Shown here piece after piece: positions 24,122-35,551 of a stretch of 64,000 nucleotides of DNA. The stretch covers positions 6,959,001 through 7,023,000 of the forward strand of contig OZ005620.1 in the NCBI GenBank assembly GCA_963930655.1, in the 5' to 3' direction. The DNA comes from Myrica gale (taxonomy: Eukaryota; Streptophyta; Magnoliopsida; Fagales; Myricaceae). The notes under the pieces are model-generated. The model worked only from the letters and a program-made list of their open reading frames with translations, searched no databases and was not told the DNA's origin. The stretch's first letter is position 1, and every line of letters begins with the position of its first letter. A program made the translations under genes and the position numbers.

Positions 24122-24466
24122 CACTTGGGAAAAGATTGAAGTTTGTGGCTATTGTTGGGCAAATGGGGGGCCCTGGACAAGTGGCACACGATGCTAGTGT
24201 CGAAGCTACTTTGAGAGGGAGTGAATAGCTGATGAGAAAATATAATGTAAGTCTGACGTTGACCCTCATCTCCTTCAACAAAGAAGTGGTTTTGGGTGCA
24301 GGTTTATAGTCTGAATTTCGGTTGAGTAGAAGCTTAAGAGTGGAGGTTAATGCCAACCTGTATAGTCGCAAAATGAGATAGGTTTGCATAAAGACAAGTA
24401 GCATAGAACATTTGCAGATTGCTCTGGTCTCGACTTTCATAATTTTCAAGGCTGTATTATGTAGGG
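24122..24466. other. Unidentified segment between two repeat structures
   Basis: A frame after the truncated LTR (to 24228, +) includes FVAIVGQMGGPGQVAHDAS and looks protein-like, but I do not recognise it. The opposite strand has a longer frame (24021-24449) with no motif. It may be a captured gene fragment or chance. Confidence 0.25.
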
Positions 24467-24677
24467 TTCAGTTATTATGTGAATGATTATTGTGTGAGTG
24501 TGTGAGTGAACGACTCAGATTAAAAAAGAGAAATCTGATGGCTGAAACAATGTCACCTCATTTAATGAAACTGACCCATATTATGTGAACCCACCCGTTT
24601 TTAAACATGCAGAACCGTTTAAAATTTCTTCTTCTCTCTGCTTCACTCGGTCTCTCTCTCTCCAAAATCGACGTGCT

Positions 24678-24684
24678 CTCTCTT

Positions 24685-24747
<63 letters not shown>

Positions 24748-24795
24748 CTCGCACAGCTCTCTCTCTACTGCACAACTCTCTCTCTCTCTCTATCG
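24678..24795. repeat. Compound (TC)n-(TA)n-(TC)n microsatellite
   Basis: A TC run at about 24680-24702, a nearly pure TA run at about 24703-24746, then TC runs to about 24795. Frames through it are simple-repeat translations and are not genes. Confidence 0.9.
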
Positions 24796-25194
24796 CTGCT
24801 CAGCCTGCTCGGGCTTCTCGGGATCGAGCTGCTCATGCTCGGATGCTCGGGATCGGGCTGCTCCCCCTTGTGAACATTAAATGCCAAAAAATTGTCCACT
24901 GCGTCCTGCATTCATATCCAAAGGAAGGGGGAATGAAATGAGTACGATAGAAAGAAGGAGATAGAACTGTGTGATAGAGAGAGTGAGAGTTGTGCGATAG
25001 AGAGAGGGAGAGAGAGTTGTGCGATATAGAGAGTGAGCACGTCGATTTTGGAGAGAGACCGCGTGATGCAGATAGAGGAAGAAAGTTTAAAGGGTTTTGC
25101 AGGTTTAAAAACGGGTGGGTTCACAGTTCATGGGTCTGTTTCATTAAATGAGGTGACATTGTTTCAGCCATCATATTTCTCTTTTTTAATTTGA

Positions 25195-26010
25195 GCCTTC
25201 TTGATATGAACCTCGTTAAGAGTAACGAGACCCGACAACTAAAGGGAACCCAAGATCGTTTATAGGACTGATTCGATGGAAACCTCGACCCGCTGTTTAT
25301 GAAAACAAGAACCTCGGTATAAGGAAGACGCCACAAACGGGGATGAAAACTCTGTTTGATAAGTCGAAGTGAACACCAAGAGAAATCCCAATAAGTTTGA
25401 GAAGTTCTTCAAAGAACCAAAGAGAATAAATCCTCACAATAGTATTGATCAATGTGTGTGTGTCCGAAATACATAGCAAAAGCTCCTATTTAAAGAGCTA
25501 AAAAAACAAGGAAAATAAACCTAACATAGCAACCTAATTAAACTCGGACACATGTAAGGAAATAAAGTCCTACACGCCTAATGCAAAGAGAGAAATTAAG
25601 GAAATAATTCTTTGCTTGCCTAACAAAAGTTTGGACGCCTAAATTAGAGTCTCACTTATGGAAATAGCTGCTGGTCGCCCAAAATAAGAGCAAGTGATAT
25701 AAAAGGAAGGATTTGGGCGCCTAGAATAGAGATCCTTCTAGAAGAGCTCCAAAAATGTTTCTTTCCAAATTGAAGCTTAGCCTTGACCGGATTCTTCTAG
25801 AACTTGAATAAATGTGACCATTCTTTGTGTCTCACGTGGATCATGTTCAATGGGCCTCCACGAATTCGTTTGAGCCCATAACTCTTGAATAAGTCCGTTG
25901 AGTACATCCTTGAACTTCTTTTCCCGTGCTCTCGTAACCGGCCCCATTGGTACTTGAACGACGTCCTTTGAAACGGTGCCTTGATCTCCATCACTTTCAC
26001 TCACACACAC
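25195..26010 (-). mobile_element. Gypsy-type retrotransposon 3' end (pol C-terminus plus LTR-like sequence)
   Basis: The minus-strand frame 25777-26010 reads VQVPMGPVTRAREKKFKDVLNGLI, the GPVTRARxKK motif seen at the extreme C-terminus of many plant Gypsy polyproteins, followed by a stop. Downstream on the same strand to about 25195 is non-coding sequence with a TTTAAATAGGAGC promoter-like box, as in an LTR. No other pol domain is present, so it is a 3' fragment. Confidence 0.6.
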
Positions 26011-26056
26011 TCACACAATAACCATTCGCATAATAACTGAATATTAATCTGAGTCG

Positions 26057-27092
26057 TCCACTCACACGAGGGGATTCAGACTGCAAAGCAACCTGTATCT
26101 AAAACTAGGATACAAATCTTTTGCCCGTAAAAAAGAGGAAACAAGGATCTGGGTTTTTCAGACGAGGTCATTTTCCATTTCCTTTGTTTAAGATGCCCAG
26201 TTTTAATCTGTGCAGTCAAGCTGATAGCTTTCCCCACTGAGGCTTGCGTCCAGTTGATAACTTTCCTCGCACAGAGGACTGAATATATTGTTTGACCGTT
26301 GGTGTCGCAGAGGCTAGGGTTCACGAAAATGGGGAAGATGTGGTTCTAGGGATGCTGACTTGGTTAAGTGAGGATGAGTTGGGCAAAATATTGACGTGTA
26401 ACACTATAACTTGATTCCGTTACATGTGCTGACAATATATATATATAAGGATATATATATATATATATCCTGGAGAATCATATCATTAGACTGGTAATAT
26501 TCTGTGACTAAAAAAAATTCACATTGCACCCTTGAGCTTTGGGGTCATTTCTGAGTTGCACCCACTTTTATTAATTTCGTTAGATTAGTACTCTAAAGTT
26601 TATGTTTACGTTGATTTCCACCCTGAACCTCAAATTAACTTTACTTCTCACGGCAAACCAACCACGTGTCGTCTATTTGAGAACTTAAAGTTTTCCTTCC
26701 CTTTTTGCTCTCATCTCCTTAAGTGTTCTCTCCATCCACGCTTTTCGTACTATACAGAGTACGTTCACTTGCTTTTTGCGCTGGTGTTACGATTGAGTCT
26801 GCAATGGAGGGGAAGATATTGTCATCGCCGATCGCTAATGATATATATTATAATATAAAAAATATAAAAATGAAAAAAAAAATTTATATATAATATAGAC
26901 CCTTAGATAAATTCATTAATGTGCTGTTGGTCTGTAAGGACCCTTTCCATAATTCTCCTGATTTGATAATTCTCGATTAGGAGGAATCCTTTCCCCTTAG
27001 TCTTCCTGAACAATCACTGATTTATCTCACGCGCAATAAACGCAGACGCACTCTCTCTCTATCTCTGGCTGGAACGCCGATCGGAAAGAGAG
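26057..27092. other. Intergenic region upstream of the PIRL gene
   Basis: It contains an AT dinucleotide run (about 26429-26466), MITE-style sequence (26510-26690, TTGCACCC / TCCACCCTGAA) and AT-rich DNA at 26835-26900. A minus-strand frame 26076-26324 has no recognised motif. The last 60 bases before the PIRL start are CT-rich (CTCTCTCTCTATCTCT), a typical leader. Confidence 0.35.
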
Positions 27093-30000
27093 ATGGATCC
27101 GAACCCGAAGAGCTTCCCGATCCTCTCCTACGTCATGGCCCGACTCCCCTCTCTCGGACCCAAACCCGCCGCTGCCGACTCTGAAATCGACATTGAACAG
27201 CCCCCGATGCCGCCACAGAAGCCGCTGTCCGATCCATCTTCCTCTTCGGCTCAGGCCCAAATCGAGGACGACATGCCGCACCTCACGCAACCCAGGGTCC
27301 TGGCCTCCATGACCCGCGCTATCTCCGACGTCGCCCAGACACGATACGTGCTCAATACCCTGGGCCCCCGCCCCGACCACGAGGCTGTCGACAAGGCCAA
27401 GGCCAAACTCGCCGAAATCGACGCCAGCCTCGCCAAACGGCTGGAGGAAATCGTGCTCTCGCCCCGCCCTGCCGACGTAGACCGCCTCCAATGGCGGGCG
27501 CACCTCGCGGAGCGTGAAAACGAGTTCAGGAAATCGGCTGAGAAGGAAAAGCTAGTCTACAAGGGAGTGGTACAGCTGGAGGAGATGCACGAAGCGTACG
27601 AGAAGCTTCTGAAGGAGGCCGAGGAGAGGCTGGTGAAGATTTACGAGAAGGCAGAGTCGACGCCGGAGGAAGATTATTTACATGTGAAGGAGGAGGCGGA
27701 TGAGGAGGTGATTGGGATTTTGCAGCAAGCATCTGGGGAAGGCTTGGAGCGGATCAGTTTGTTTGGTCGGCGGTTGCGGTTCTTGCCCGAGGCGTTCTTT
27801 CGGATTCGGAGCCTGGTTGTGCTTGACGTTGCGAATAATCAACTCAAGGTAATTTTTCATTTTTATGGTTCGTTTTTCTTTTCCTAAATATATGTGGTGT
27901 TCCCATTGAGTTATATGTTTAGTGCAAACTTCGATAAGTAGTTGTAATCTTAGCTCTATGGGTTTCGTTTTATTGAGCTAAGCTTGTAGTTGTATTAGAC
28001 AGCGAAAAAGGATCGGATTGAAGGCATAGAATTTGATTATAGCTAGTTATTCGCTCGTTGGTGGAGGTGGAATGTGGTAGAGCTTAATATTAGCTCCAGG
28101 TAATTGGAAAATATTTCCCTCTCGCAAGTTGGGTTTGGTTATAAGAGCTTTCAAATAAATTACTGCTGCTGAGTTTGGAGAGAGACTAGAAAGTTTAGAA
28201 GAGATCTGGGAAATACAAGGATAAGAAGCTTGGTGAATGCCGTACTAGGCTTAAAACCTTTATATTAGTGCAGATACCCTTTTATCTGAACCTGAATAGT
28301 CTTATACAAAACCCCAAAAAAGCAGCACTCATGTAACGGAGGATACATTAAGAGACTCTGTAATTGATAGCAGAGTAGATAATCTCCTTAATTAGGGTCA
28401 TTATAAAGTAAATTATTATGTATCTGCTTGTTTAAATGCTTTAAAATATCATGAGGCTGTAGTCAATAAGAGCATAGGATATAAAAAAAAAAGTCCTTTT
28501 TTTTTCTCTTTTTAACGGTGGCTATATCCTTGACAATTCATTTCGTATGTATGTTCCGGTGCTTTTCTGGGTTAAGTCTCCTTCAAAGTTCCATTTTCTT
28601 TTTTTTTTATCCCCACTTGTGTCTTTGTCATAGAGACATGGGATCCCAATATTTGGAAGAGCTGTGCTCTTTTTCTAAAATGTGCTATATTTACTAAAGT
28701 TAACTGTTGGTTAGAGAAGCCTATGATACTGCTATCTCGCTTTAGAGTATCTCAAGCTTCAAGTACAACCACTTTTCGAAATTATGTTTTTGTTTGATGG
28801 CCATCAAGAATGGTGGAAGAGAACACTATTTTGCACAAATCGTTGAGACTGATCTTCTCTTTTCTCAGCTGTAGAACAATTATTTCTTGTTGATGTTTAG
28901 GCTGAAGCTTATTATCATCAATGTTGACACACATTTCCCTTCTCTTTCATTTAATATAAAATAGGAAAAAATTGTAAATTACATACCTGTGCTTTTGACG
29001 AAATTGGTTTCAAGATCCGTGTTTCTAAATTTTTGGATTTATAACCTGTGCTAGCACCGTTAGCATACCTGTGCTCGATTATGGTAACAGTGCTAGGACA
29101 TGTCCTAAATCCAAAAATTTACAAGCACGGGTCCTGAAACCAATTTCGTCAAAAGCACATGTATGTAATTTACATTTTTCTCTATAAAATATAACTATGC
29201 ATTTTCGTGTATGTTGATAAATAATTGGACCCCATCCACATTCCCACCCTAAAACCTGCACTCAAATATGCTTGAGATTAATTTTTGGTATATATCGATC
29301 TATTTGTTTGACACAGGCTTCTCTTTGCATTATATATGTTACTTTCAGGATATGGCCAAGTACTATATTACAGGGTTTTTGGCCTGTCATAGTTTTTCTT
29401 TTCAATCAATTAACTTCCGTGTGAAATTAACAGGTCATCCCAGACTCAATAATGGGACTGGAAAATCTTGAGGAGCTCAATGCTGCTTCTAATACGTTGG
29501 AGTCACTGCCTGACTCGATTGGCCTGTTGCAAAAACTGAAAATTATGAGTGTCTCTGGAAACAAGCTTGAAGCCCTTCCTGACAGTATCTGTCATTGCCG
29601 GTAATCATCATAGCCCTTCCTAAATGTCTTATTTGCCACATTTGTTTTGCTTTTGGAATATTTATGTTCTGTTTCTTGAGTAACTCAGGTCATTGGTGGA
29701 GCTAGATGGGAGCTTCAACAATCTGACTTATTTGCCGACAAACATTGGTTATGAATTGGTAAACTTACAGAAGCTTTCGGTTCAATTGAACAAGATTCGT
29801 TCCATTCCTTCTTCTGTTTGTGAGATGAAGTCTTTGCGCTGTCTGGATGCTCACTTCAATGAGCTCAATGGCCTTCCAATTGGGATTGGAAGATTGAATA
29901 ATCTAGAAACTCTCAATCTAAGCAGTAATTTTAGCGACCTGAAGGAACTCCCTGACACGTTTGGAGATTTGACCAACCTCAGGGAACTTGATCTCAGCAA

Positions 30001-30325
30001 CAATCAAATTCATGCTCTTCCTGATACATTTGGTCGGCTTGACAATTTGACCAAACTCAACGTGGACCAAAATCCTCTTGCTATCCCACCAGTGGAGATT
30101 GTGAAAGAAGGGGTGGAAGCTGTCAAACTTTTTATGGCTAAGAGGTGGCTTGAGATACTGGCAGACGAAGAAAGGAAGAGCATGCTTGAAATGCAAGAAC
30201 ATGCAGAGACTGGATGGTTAACTCGCAGCACTTCCTGGTTGAAAGGTTATGTTTCAAACGTTTCTGAATATTTGGGATCTCCCAGGGGATCTCCTAGAGA
30301 CCCTTATCTTGATCAGCAGTTATGA
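27093..30325 (+). CDS. PIRL9: Plant intracellular Ras-group-related LRR protein, PIRL1/PIRL9 type
   Basis: Exons 27093-27848, 29434-29600 and 29689-30325 give 519 aa. The start [20 protein letters not shown] matches the PIRL9 group. A charged, coiled-coil-like N-terminal region (about residues 60-215, [22 protein letters not shown]) is followed by roughly ten LRRs of the Ras-group type with LPxxIGxLxxLxxLxLxxNxL spacing (about residues 220-440), including the family-conserved [20 protein letters not shown] and [20 protein letters not shown]-terminal helix with [15 protein letters not shown] ends in a Ser/Pro/Gly tail. There is no signal peptide or membrane helix, so it is cytosolic. In Arabidopsis, PIRL1 and PIRL9 act redundantly in pollen development; a similar role here is inference. 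The first intron (1585 bp) carries a MITE. Confidence 0.88.
28968..29180. mobile_element. Foldback MITE in PIRL intron 1
   Basis: Two arms of about 75 bp face each other around an approximately 60-bp centre. The shared block TTTTGACGAAATTGGTTTCA appears in the left arm and in reverse complement in the right arm, together with AAATTTTTGGATTTA and GTAAATTACATAC. No coding capacity. Superfamily not resolved. Confidence 0.75.
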
Positions 30326-30596
30326 TGCCGATAATTGATTTTGATTGTTCACTCTCTTTTGCTCAAATGCGCAAGATCCTTCAAGGTCATAAACATTGAT
30401 TCGAACTGTGCTCCAATCTTCATCCTTTCCCATTTCCGCAGCACCAAGTCAAGCTTGAAGGTGTTGAATGTCTTCCAATTTGTCTTTTTCTGGTTCAATT
30501 TTTTGGGAATACGAGTTTCGTAGGGAAGTTATAGGTACGGGTCGCTGTGCTTTTTCTTTTCGATATCACTTGTTGACTGCTTACAGATGTACATTC

Positions 30597-30602
30597 AATA
30601 AA
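30597..30602 (+). terminator. Candidate poly(A) signal of the PIRL gene
   Basis: AATAAA in AT-rich DNA downstream of the stop codon, the only perfect match in the first 300 bases of the 3' flank. Confidence 0.45.
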
Positions 30603-31267
30603 TCTGCAGTATCAAATTTTGGCACCAATCTTCTTGCAGTTTTCGTTACCGTATGACTCATACTAAGTTATTGGACCTCTTTTTTTTGAGAAGTTGTTCG
30701 ACCTCCTTGTTTAGAGAACATCCTCCTATAATGGAGCCATGTCGACTTGCGGCTTTTGCGGTATTTTCTTGCAGAAACTAGAGCTGACAACACAAGCACA
30801 CCCGCCCCTGATAGGAGGGATAAACTGATTGCTACTGCCTATAAGGTTGAAGTTGCTGGCTTTGGATTGATTGTGCTACACGTTATTTTCTAATTTGAGT
30901 CGCTCGATATACTTTTCTTGTTATTCCTAGACTCTTAAGCAATCTTTACAGGGTCTCTATTTTTCATCTCATCCCCAATCCCGTAGATTGCATTGCTTGG
31001 TGGCATGAAATTTTTTTCACAAAATTTTAATATTTTACTCTCTAAGATACTGATTTCAGCCTCCTTGAGATATACTTTTGCTATAAAATTAGTTTTTGTA
31101 GTTCAATTGTTGATAGCCAACTATCGAAGAAGTGTCCACGTGACCTGGAAAGAGAAGAATATAAAACTATCATATGCAACCTTCAAATTCAATTTTTATT
31201 TAAAAAACATTTGAGACATAAATGAGTTATTGTACACGTGATGATAAAGCATAAATAAAGTAAGGAT

Positions 31268-31650
31268 TAAAAACATTTTACATCCTCTAACTATGGAGGT
31301 CTTGACATTTTGCACCACAATATATTATTTTTGACATTACACCCATCAACTATTGATTTTAGACACTTTGCACCATCTCTTAAAAATTTTGGTTAATTTA
31401 GACGGAAACTAATTTTTTGACGTACGAAATAAAAATTTGTCCCTATTTTTTTTGGCGGTGACCATTTTATAAAGGTAAAATTGTAATTTTGAGAAAAAAA
31501 TAAATTTCCGTCTAAATTGACGAAAAATTTTAACAGATAGTGCAAAGTATATGAAATCAATAGTTAATAGGTGCAATGTGACAAAAATAATAAATCGGGT
31601 GTAAATTGTCAAGACCCTCAAAATTAAATGGTACAAAGTGTATTTATCCA
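31268..31650. mobile_element. MITE with long imperfect inverted repeats
   Basis: The left arm 31268-31404 and right arm 31505-31650 are complementary over about 135 bp with mismatches. Shared blocks include GTCTTGACA, ACTATTGATTT, TTTGCAC and TTTAGACGGAAA. The centre is AT-rich. No coding capacity or clear duplication. Confidence 0.7.
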
Positions 31651-32170
31651 ATGAAATAAATATCTTTCTTCTTCTTTTTCTTGTTTAGAAACAAATAACC
31701 TGCGATGTATCAAAGCAGTTAATTTATAGGGAAAAATGTTAAATATTAATAATTGTAAAATATAATGTATAAAAATGATAATTTATGATCCAATATATCA
31801 AGTACTATATAATTGATAGGTGAAAACTATATTTATTCCATACCAGTCTAACATTAGCGTTATCCGTTAAATCAGCGATAATAAAATAATAATAATTATT
31901 TATTTAAAAACAGGCATTATTTGATTACACCAACTTTTCACAGCTCCTAAATTGCGAGAATAGGTGCCTCTGCGCCAACCTAACCCATGTGCGCACATGG
32001 CTCTCAATTCCTTCGGGAATTCCAATCCTCAAGCATCCAACTTCACCAGCCAATTAATAAACACACACCCACAACCAGAGCAAACCAATAAACATCCACA
32101 AAAGCAGCTCTGTAGTCTGTCCTTTCCTTATTCTTCTTCTTCTTCTTCTTCTCCAGTGGGTGTGTCGAAT

Positions 32171-32572
32171 ATGGACCTGTCAAGAATCAAGACAGCAACC
32201 ACAACATTGGCGTCGGTTTCTCTCTTCGTAACCTTCTATATTCTCTTATCAAGAATCAAATACGGGTCTGTCTGGATTACGGGATGTTCAGCCCTCTACT
32301 CGTGGATGGTACCTCTTGCGGGAGTCGTTTTGATAGTAGCATTGGTGGTCGTTGCGGCCCGTGCCACCATGGTTGCGTGGATCACGGTGCTGGTGCTGCT
32401 AACCTTTTCAGGAAAGCGTCGCCGGGTACTGGTTCGACATGGAAGGAAGATCACGGCTGATGTTGCAGTGCACTTGGTCGGGTTTTTGCTGAAAGAAAGA
32501 GGCCTAGTTGCAGTGGCTTGTGCAACGATTCTGAGCCTCGCGGCCATGGTTCGCAAAAGAGAGGCTGAATGA
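32171..32572 (+). CDS. Small plant membrane protein of unknown function
   Basis: A single-exon 133-aa frame starting MDLSRIKTATTTLASVSLF. Three hydrophobic segments are visible: about residues 8-26, 42-62 (SWMVPLAGVVLIVALVVVAARA) and 66-78, with a fourth weaker one near 105-125. Basic loops (GKRRRVLVRHGRKI) lie between them, so it is probably an integral membrane protein. The frame is open upstream to 31964, but the Ser-rich extension comes from a (TTC)n leader and the ATG at 32171 starts the conserved-looking part. I recall similar short proteins annotated only as transmembrane or hypothetical proteins in plants. Function unknown. Confidence 0.65.
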   Translation: MDLSRIKTATTTLASVSLFVTFYILLSRIKYGSVWITGCSALYSWMVPLAGVVLIVALVVVAARATMVAWITVLVLLTFSGKRRRVLVRHGRKITADVAVHLVGFLLKERGLVAVACATILSLAAMVRKREAE

Positions 32573-33597
32573 TTATTATTTTTTTTTCCAATTTTGCCGT
32601 TTTGCTTGTTAACAACAGCCAACAGGTATATTGCTGATTTGCTTCAGCTCGCATCTGGGACTATTGCAGGTATAGGCCAGTTCTTTTGTAATCTCCCAAG
32701 TCATGAACATGGTACATCATTTTTTTTCTTTTATTTATGTTTTTTTGTTTTTCGTAAAGGGGATATTAAATAACTCTTAAAATTTGGATTTTGGAAAATA
32801 ATCTTGCTTTCTCTTCAGTTAAGCCTATTCATTTATTGGAATTAAAGAAAAAGCGCAATAATTAGATTTATTTGATAGATAATTATTGGTCAACGTAAAA
32901 TAATTGGCGGTAAAAGAAAAGGCTTAATTACCTTACAAGTCCCTGTGGTATTCAACTTAATTATTGGTCAACGCAAAATAATTGGCGGTAAAAAAAAACT
33001 TAATTACCTTACAGGTCCCCGTGGTATCCAACTTTTACAAAATAGTCTTCGTGATATGACTTTCAATAAAATGATCAATGTGGTATAGTTTTGAGACAAA
33101 TTAGTCCTTCTGTCCAAATCACGTGTTTTTTTTTTTTAACTTTTTTCTCTATTTGTGATCGAAAACAAAAATGACAAAATCAATTATAATTAATCAAGTA
33201 TATCGTTACAAAGTCTGCAATGAATGTTACAAAATCAATACCCCCAAGTGACGGCAACTGTCCACCGCCCCAGTCAAAACCGGTACCGCCAATAATGGGG
33301 ATGGAGCGATCCCCAATTTGGAGAAATCGGCCATGCCAGTTGTAGTTCTGGTGGGGACACAAATGACTACCGGCACTGCATATACACAACTCTATTATAG
33401 ATTAATCTTTAACACTTTATACTTTTAATATATTGTTCTTTAACACTTTATACTTTTAATATATTGTTTTTGTTATATTGCAACTATCCATTATTGTTTT
33501 TGCAGATACTTTTTATATTAAAATTTTCTATTAATTTAAATATAAAAAATTTGGTGCGTGAAATGATAATTTTGTTACCAAATTTTTTTTAGCAGTG
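32573..33597. other. Intergenic region before the LINE
   Basis: A 78-bp direct tandem duplication occupies about 32880-33035 (AATTATTGGTCAACG at 32881 and 32959). The sequence around 33010-33130 has the repeated CTTACAGGTCCCCGTGG style of plant MITEs. A duplicated TTTAACACTTTATACTTTTA lies at 33411-33460. No gene recognised. Confidence 0.4.
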
Positions 33598-33616
33598 ACT
33601 AGAGATGTTCATCCGG
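33598..33616. repeat. LINE target-site duplication, left copy
   Basis: ACTAGAGATGTTCATCCGG matches ACTAGAGACGTTCATTCGG at 43955-43973 at 17 of 19 positions. The two differences are transitions, expected for an old insertion. Confidence 0.85.
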
Positions 33617-34030
33617 GATATCACAGTTTGGCCCGCTATCCCTTGAAGAGCTCTCTGAGATTTTCTCTCCCTAGGCACTTCTGCCCTCCTGAGTGTTCAC
33701 CACCTTCTGTCCTCTACCTTCTGCCGGTCTCATTCCCCTTCCCCTCCTCGTAACTCCACCATCCTCTTTCAGCCTCCCCTCCTTTTTATCCTACTTCAGA
33801 CCCTCTCTCACCCTCGTGGGTGTTTGTTCCCCACTGGCCTCCACTCTGTCCCCCACCCTGCATCACCTTCATCCTGTTACATTGCCCTCCTCTGTTTACC
33901 CTCTTTTGTCCTACTCCTCATCCATCTTTTACCCTCCACCTTCCCCTCCTATGTTTACCCTCTTTTGTCCTACTCCTCATCCATCTTTTACCCTCCACCT
34001 TCCCCTTGACCATCTTCCCTTCCCTCTACC

Positions 34031-34321
34031 ATGGATTCCTCTCCCCAACCTCCGTCTTCTGATATCTCAGCCCCTATTATTGAGCTCAACCTTGAAAACC
34101 TATCTCTCACACGCCCTGCATCAAACACCTTCACTACACCACCCCCTCCACCTCCTTCCATGTGTGATTCTACAGATGCTTCTGAGGAAGCTGCAACATT
34201 GTTGGTCGGGAAACTCTTCACTTCTAAACATCTGAACAGAGTAGGGGTCAGAGAAGCCATTTTTAAGTCTTGGAGCGCCATTTTTGCTAATAGCGGGGAT
34301 ATTGACTTTTTGAAAGAATAA
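34031..34321 (+). pseudogene. LINE ORF1 N-terminal part
   Basis: A Pro/Ser/Thr-rich start followed by LVGKLFTSKHLNRVGVREAIFKSWS, the opening of the DUF4283-type domain of plant LINE ORF1 proteins. Homology stops at about 34280 where an inserted sequence begins; the last residues come from the insert. Confidence 0.75.
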
Positions 34322-35365
34322 TTTATCAGTAGTTCAAAAAATTCCCTTGGGCAATATCAGTAAGCCATATTTTCCCCCATGGCAGGGTTGTGTAACGACT
34401 TATTCGGCGGTCAACCAAAGTAAGTCAACAGTATATGAAATCCATAAAAAAAACCACTCCGAAGAATGAATGCACCAGTAATCAGTAATGAGTTGGTACC
34501 AACAGGAGCAGTAACAATAATCAGTAATCAGTACTAAGCATTGTCATCGGGATTTGAAAACATAAAAAGTAATTTATATTTCAGCATAAACAGTAAAATA
34601 ACAGTAATTCATGCATTTCAAAATAGACTTCGGTAGGTTTCTAAAAATTTATCATTTTCCATTTTCGAGAAAACTGTATTGTTACTCCGCTTACCTGGCT
34701 CGCTTGAAAAATTAATATCCCCGCTATTAGCAAAACCTAATAGTAATCGAAAGAGAAATTCAGAATTAAAATATATTCAAAGAACGAAACCTGAATTTCA
34801 CGTTGCATAATTCGTTCAATCGTTTGAAACGAATTAAACATGTGATTGGAGTAGAGAAACATCAGAGCATACCCACACTGCTTAAGAGCCAACATTCTTC
34901 AAGGACCAACAGTGAGATAAAAAGGGAGAAAAAGCTCAAAAATGATTGTGAGGTCAGGTTTGAGAGGTGTGTTCGACCTCTGAACAAACTCCCCTTTTAT
35001 TAAGTGAGGCAAACTCGAATTTTAGCCAAAAACTCATTAAATAACGTCTGAAACTTATGCCCTTTTCGAAATCCCCCAATAAACACGATAAATCGCATGA
35101 TTTACCTAGAAACTTCGAGATCTTTACAATGGAGTTGAAAAGACTACGCAAATCAGCTGAAAAGGGATGTAACAGGTGAGGAAATGAAGAGAGAGAGAGA
35201 TTTTTAGGAGAGAGAACGTCGAAAGTAGAAACTGTAACTGAAAGGAATCAAAAGGTTTTAGGGTTGAGGAAGAAGATGATCAAAACGCACAGTTTAACTT
35301 AAAAATAACAAACGAACAAAAGATTAAATAAAATATAAGGTTGCCTATGGTAGCAAATGAGCTCA

Positions 35366-35420
35366 TGGCTCCAGTGGTTAGCTTGCCATTTTATCCTTCT
35401 CGACACTGAGGTTCGAGTCC
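35366..35420 (+). repeat. tRNA-like (pol III A/B box) module 1
   Basis: The A-box-like TGGCTCCAGTGG (35366-35377) carries one extra base against TRGCNNAGTGG. The B-box GGTTCGAGTCC (35410-35420) is perfect, and TTTTT follows at about 35433. No cloverleaf acceptor stem, so it is not a tRNA gene; more likely SINE-derived. Confidence 0.55.
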
Positions 35421-35502
35421 TCGCGCTGGCATGTTTTTCTCATTTAAAACCCTAGAGTGCATAAATATATAAAAGCGCACCACATGTTAACAGAATCGTG
35501 TG

Positions 35503-35551
35503 TAGCTCAGTGGTTTCCCATTGTTTACCACCAGGCCAAGGGTTCGAATCC
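35503..35551 (+). repeat. tRNA-like (pol III A/B box) module 2
   Basis: Perfect A-box TAGCTCAGTGG (35503-35513) and perfect B-box GGTTCGAATCC (35541-35551), followed by an eight-T run at about 35564. The interval between boxes is close to that of tRNAs, but no full cloverleaf can be drawn. Confidence 0.6.

Larger units (their letters stand above)
24467..26056. repeat. Nested inverted-repeat (foldback) region
   Basis: The inner arms are 24520-24677 and 25035-25191, each about 157 bp and complementary over nearly their whole length (shared blocks GGCTGAAACAATGTCACCTC, CCACCCGTTTTTAAAC, CCAAAATCGACGTGCTC). The outer arms 24467-24509 and 25996-26042 share TTCAGTTATTATG and ATTGTGTGAGTGTGTG in opposite orientation. 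The 12-mer CGACTCAGATTA follows the left outer arm but precedes the right one. The space between inner arms is CT/GA microsatellite-like. The right part includes an antisense Gypsy end. Confidence 0.7.
30326..32170. other. PIRL 3' flank and intergenic region with one MITE
   Basis: The PIRL 3' UTR includes AATAAA at 30597-30602, 272 bp after the stop. 30660-31260 shows nothing recognised. A MITE lies at 31268-31650. 31680-31930 is AT-rich. 31960-32170 is the leader of the next gene with a (TTC)n run at about 32130-32150. Confidence 0.45.

Noticed and set aside
24585..24941. Coding frame with long Leu/Ser and Tyr/Ile repeats
   Set aside because: It is a translation of (TC)n and (TA)n microsatellite and of the inverted-repeat arms.
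31964..32170. N-terminal extension of the small membrane protein
   Set aside because: The 69 upstream residues come from a (TTC)n-containing leader and lack conserved character; the ATG at 32171 starts the hydrophobic protein.
33693..34235. 180-aa Pro/Leu/Ser-rich protein
   Set aside because: It is read from the CT-rich leader of the LINE in a frame different from ORF1, and internal CT repeats keep it open.
35503..35551. tRNA gene
   Set aside because: A- and B-boxes are perfect, but no acceptor stem or full cloverleaf can be formed; better seen as SINE-type sequence.
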